Under the pieces are notes generated by a model. The model was given only the letters and a program-made list of their open reading frames with translations, had not been told where the DNA came from and made no database searches. Position numbers and translations under genes: made by a program. Shown in pieces: positions 61,277-64,000 of a stretch of 64,000 bases of DNA; position 1 is the first letter of the stretch; each line of letters starts with the position of its first letter. The stretch comes from Lates calcarifer (lineage: Eukaryota; Chordata; Actinopteri; Centropomidae): assembly GCF_001640805.2 (NCBI RefSeq), contig NC_066835.1:7868227-7932226 (forward strand), written 5' to 3'.

Positions 61277-62539
61277 GTTGATCACACCCTTACCACAAAA
61301 AGCAATAGCTTTCCATAGCTCAATGAGGCAAAAAATTGGTTGGTGGAAGCTCGCACACAAATACGAGAAAGCCCCAACCTCTCCCAGTCATGGCTATGCT
61401 ACAGTTCCACTGAAGAATTCTGCCTCTGGCTGCTCAGAAAAAATCTCAGCTCAACCTCTAATAGTCTCACACAACACACATTCATTCTCACTTAGACATA
61501 CCCTTTTGGTCAGCACACACCCCTTGAAAAATCCCCAAACCATTCACCTCAGAACAGTACACAAGTCCCCTCCCACTCGCTTGCTTTTACAAGGTGAAAC
61601 ATTCCCGAGAAGAGGGAAAAAACACCTGGTCGTCATAAGTTTCTCTTTTTTCACCCCACTTTTCCCCTTCGCTCCATTCCATTAGTAAGAGTAAAAACAA
61701 ACAGCGGCCATTTACTGACTGGAAAACCGTTGCATTGCATCACACAGACTTTGCCCTTGATGTTCACCAAAAGCCCAAAAATAAGCTGTGAAGGGAAGGT
61801 TGGCGTCATCGATACACTCCACCCTACGCCACACCTGGCGTCACCAAACATAGACCCACTATATGTTAACGTATAGGGGTCTGTTCTAGTCAAAGGTGAT
61901 GGTGTGCTTAGGGTGGGGTGAATTTGTTTGGGGGTACATTGAGCGTGTATGTTCCTTGAGTGGGTCTTGTGAATGGTTGGAGTGTGTTGAGGGGTGGAGT
62001 TGTTTGTGTTTGTGAGCTTGATTTGTAATTAACTTTTGGGTTGTAATATGACCTTGTTTATTCAAGTCAGTGGTCACTCTCTGAGTAAAGTATTGTATGG
62101 TACTAATTACACTGATAGCATGAGTTAATATGGTTTTGACAGTGTTTAATCTCATCGCTCTGATGCACAAAACCCCCCTTTAAAAGCTCCCAAACACCTT
62201 GCTTTTCAGTATTGGATTGGGAGTTTGCACCGACACCTAAAGCATTTTCTTTCAGCTAAGCCCCTTTTATTCAAACAAGGCGTCGATATCACATAACAGA
62301 GGTCAGAGTTGAAGGTTCACATGAGGACAGCAGAGGACAGGTGTTCCTCTCTTCCATCTCTCTCTCTTTTCTCCTCTGCTTTTATACTCCCTCTTTTTCT
62401 TCACTATCAGCCTCACTTTCCCTCGGGCAACGATTCAAAAGGGCCGTTTTCTCTCAGGTGATGTGGTCCACCTTTGTCTGTTCTAACCTTACAAAGGAAT
62501 GCCTGGCATTCACCAGCCTGTGCCTACACAGGGCCGTTA

Positions 62540-62740
62540 AGGAGAGAGAAAAAAGGTGGTGAGGGAGAAAGGGAAAGAAAAAGTGGGGGGTGGGAGCGAA
62601 AGGAAAGTGAATTTAAAGAGATAAATAGTTGAGAAGCAGAAAAGGAAAGAAAGAAACATTTAAAGAAGGCAGCAGACTGAGGAGAGGAGGGAATGGAAAG
62701 TGAATACTAGAGGGAGAAGGGAGTTTCAGTTTTTCACACG
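62540..62740. repeat. Polypurine tract
   Basis: About 200 bp of nearly all A and G on the plus strand, with few pyrimidines. It is low-complexity DNA able to form triplex structures. Confidence 0.8.
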
Positions 62741-62851
62741 CTGTGGATAAAACTTGAGGCCTCTGAAATTGATATAAATTTCAACAGGGAAATTCCTCCG
62801 AGATGGGCTGGCAAATGGGTGGAGAGGGTGGGTGGGGTGACAGGAGGGCAC

Positions 62852-62865
62852 GGGGGGGGGGGGGG
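62852..62865. repeat. Poly(G) run in a G-rich block
   Basis: Fourteen consecutive G, preceded by GGGTGGGTGGGG. It has quadruplex-forming potential on the plus strand. Confidence 0.9.
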
Positions 62866-62870
62866 TCAGA

Positions 62871-62915
62871 GGGATGGATCGTTGGATGGATGGACAGATG
62901 GATGAATGGAGGGAG
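62871..62915. repeat. (GGAT)n short tandem repeat
   Basis: GGAT/TGGA tetranucleotide units with several substitutions. Confidence 0.85.
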
Positions 62916-64000
62916 GGGAGCACATACAGGAGGAGATGTTTTTGGCCGGACTCCCCCTGGCTCACCTGATGCATATTGTTGCCGAGCTCAGTTTCCCCCA
63001 TGGGTAATCATTTGACACTGATAAAAGGGGGGAAGAGGGAGACAGTGGAGAGAAAAAAGGATGGCAGTGTTTCCACCCTGGGAAAAAAGCTCTCTGGAGA
63101 GATTAGAGGACAGCCAGGGCGATTCTTCCGTCTGTCGAAACGGGCAAGAGAAGACGGGGGAAAGAGAAAGGAGAAAAGGGGGGAAAATGAAGAGGAGGTT
63201 GCACAGTTTGAAAGGTGTTAGCAAAGTAATTCCCACTTGCCTCTTTCACAAACACCACATACGCAAATGATTGAAGACAGGAGCAAGGGAAGCACATTTT
63301 TCAGTGTTTCTACAGCAACTTCTCTGCCATTCGTGCTCTGGCACAAGCGCACCTGTGTGCACACACCCAGCCTTCACACGCTAGATGCCGCAGCACGTGC
63401 AAATAGAAGAGTGGCGACTGAATGGTAATTTACTGCTTCTGTATTTATGGCAAGTTATTTTGACCCTGGGTGGTCCCTGCTGAAAGACTTCTAGGGTCAT
63501 TAATCATCTGTCGGGAATCAGATGTCAGGTGTGTGTGAGAAAGAGAAGAGGGCTGGTCAGTAACCAAAGGAGGGAGTGAGAGCACCTACTGTACTGCACT
63601 GTACCGTAGAAACAGTAAATGTGTGAGTGTGTGTGAGCATGTTTGAGGTTAGCCTTGCGTACCAGTGAATATCCCAATCAGCTGAGCTGGTGGTGGGGAT
63701 GAAAGAATGTGAAGATTATTCCTGGGTAATTGTTTCCAGAGTGCAACACTGCTGCTATATCTCAAACAGAGGAACTTTCATTGCAGTGTGTGTGCATACA
63801 CTACTGTACCACAAGTCAAGGTTATGAGATACGTGCATTAGCAGAACGCCCAGTGATGGGAATCCAAAAGGAGTGTCAGTGCTTTGAGTTAAAGCCAACC
63901 TATCAGATTATGAAGCTATTGTGAGATTTTAGGGAGTCCCAAAACCTTACTTTATTTTTCTTCTTTGTCTTTCATTTATCAGTCTCAAAGGTGCATACCA

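Larger units (their letters stand above)
59513..64000. other. Upstream flank; no coding exon seen
   Basis: No exon with recognisable coding content occurs. A donor-like sequence on the minus strand (TTGGAAG then GTGAGT, GT at 59620-59619) could end an alternative upstream untranslated exon. The rest holds C-run/TG repeats near 61215, a G- and T-rich stretch at 61895-62060, polypurine tracts at 62540-62740 and 63020-63220, and a 14-base G run at 62852. Confidence 0.45.

Noticed and set aside
61188..61685. 165-codon plus-strand frame, one of the longest outside col8a2
   Set aside because: It crosses C runs and the TG repeat; the remaining part has Thr/Pro/His-rich low-complexity composition and no splice support.
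61824..61843. Short inverted repeat ACGCCA-CACC-TGGCGT
   Set aside because: Six-base arms are expected by chance in a window of this size.

Overview
This window looks like vertebrate, and specifically teleost fish, nuclear DNA. It is AT-rich with long non-coding stretches, very dense CA/GT microsatellites, several degenerate interspersed repeats of kinds familiar from bony-fish genomes, and a split gene with GT-AG introns. The species cannot be determined from the sequence. One protein-coding gene is certain: col8a2, the alpha-2 chain of type VIII collagen, on the minus strand. Its two coding exons (22506-22668 and 16537-18440) join in phase to give a 688-residue chain. This has a 22-residue signal peptide, a short NC2 segment, a 457-residue triple helix with eight imperfections, and a C-terminal C1q-type NC1 trimerisation domain.

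Layout from left to right. Positions 1-10269 hold no exon I can support. Positions 10270-11660 are CpG-rich and contain a likely first exon of an unidentified minus-strand gene, with a splice donor at 11440; the preceding 10 kb would then be its first intron. A second small CpG-rich pocket lies at 12121-12270. The inferred col8a2 3' UTR runs from 16536 down to about 13055 and has several AATAAA signals. Then come the large helix/NC1 exon, a 4.1 kb intron, and the signal-peptide exon.

From 22698 to about 58630 I find no reliable coding exon. This is probably the long first intron of col8a2, because a convincing minus-strand donor at 58630, a TATA-like element at 59302-59297 and duplicated CACCC boxes mark a likely promoter and 5' untranslated exon near 58631-59272. 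The intron carries a 357-bp Tc1-type miniature transposon with terminal inverted repeats and TA flanks, a 21-bp-period minisatellite, two copies of one interspersed repeat, other probable teleost repeats, many microsatellites and several perfect hairpins. The last 4.7 kb is upstream flank rich in polypurine, G-run and C-run tracts.

Col8a2 normally works with col8a1 in short-chain network collagen, for example in Descemet's membrane and vessel walls. No partner gene is visible here. I saw no CRISPR array, prokaryotic operon, viral gene, toxin gene or obviously new multigene system. The most unusual items are a perfect 26-bp fold-back at 56709-56765, the regular Gly-Lys rule after all eight helix imperfections, and threonine at both positions equivalent to the human Fuchs corneal dystrophy residues.
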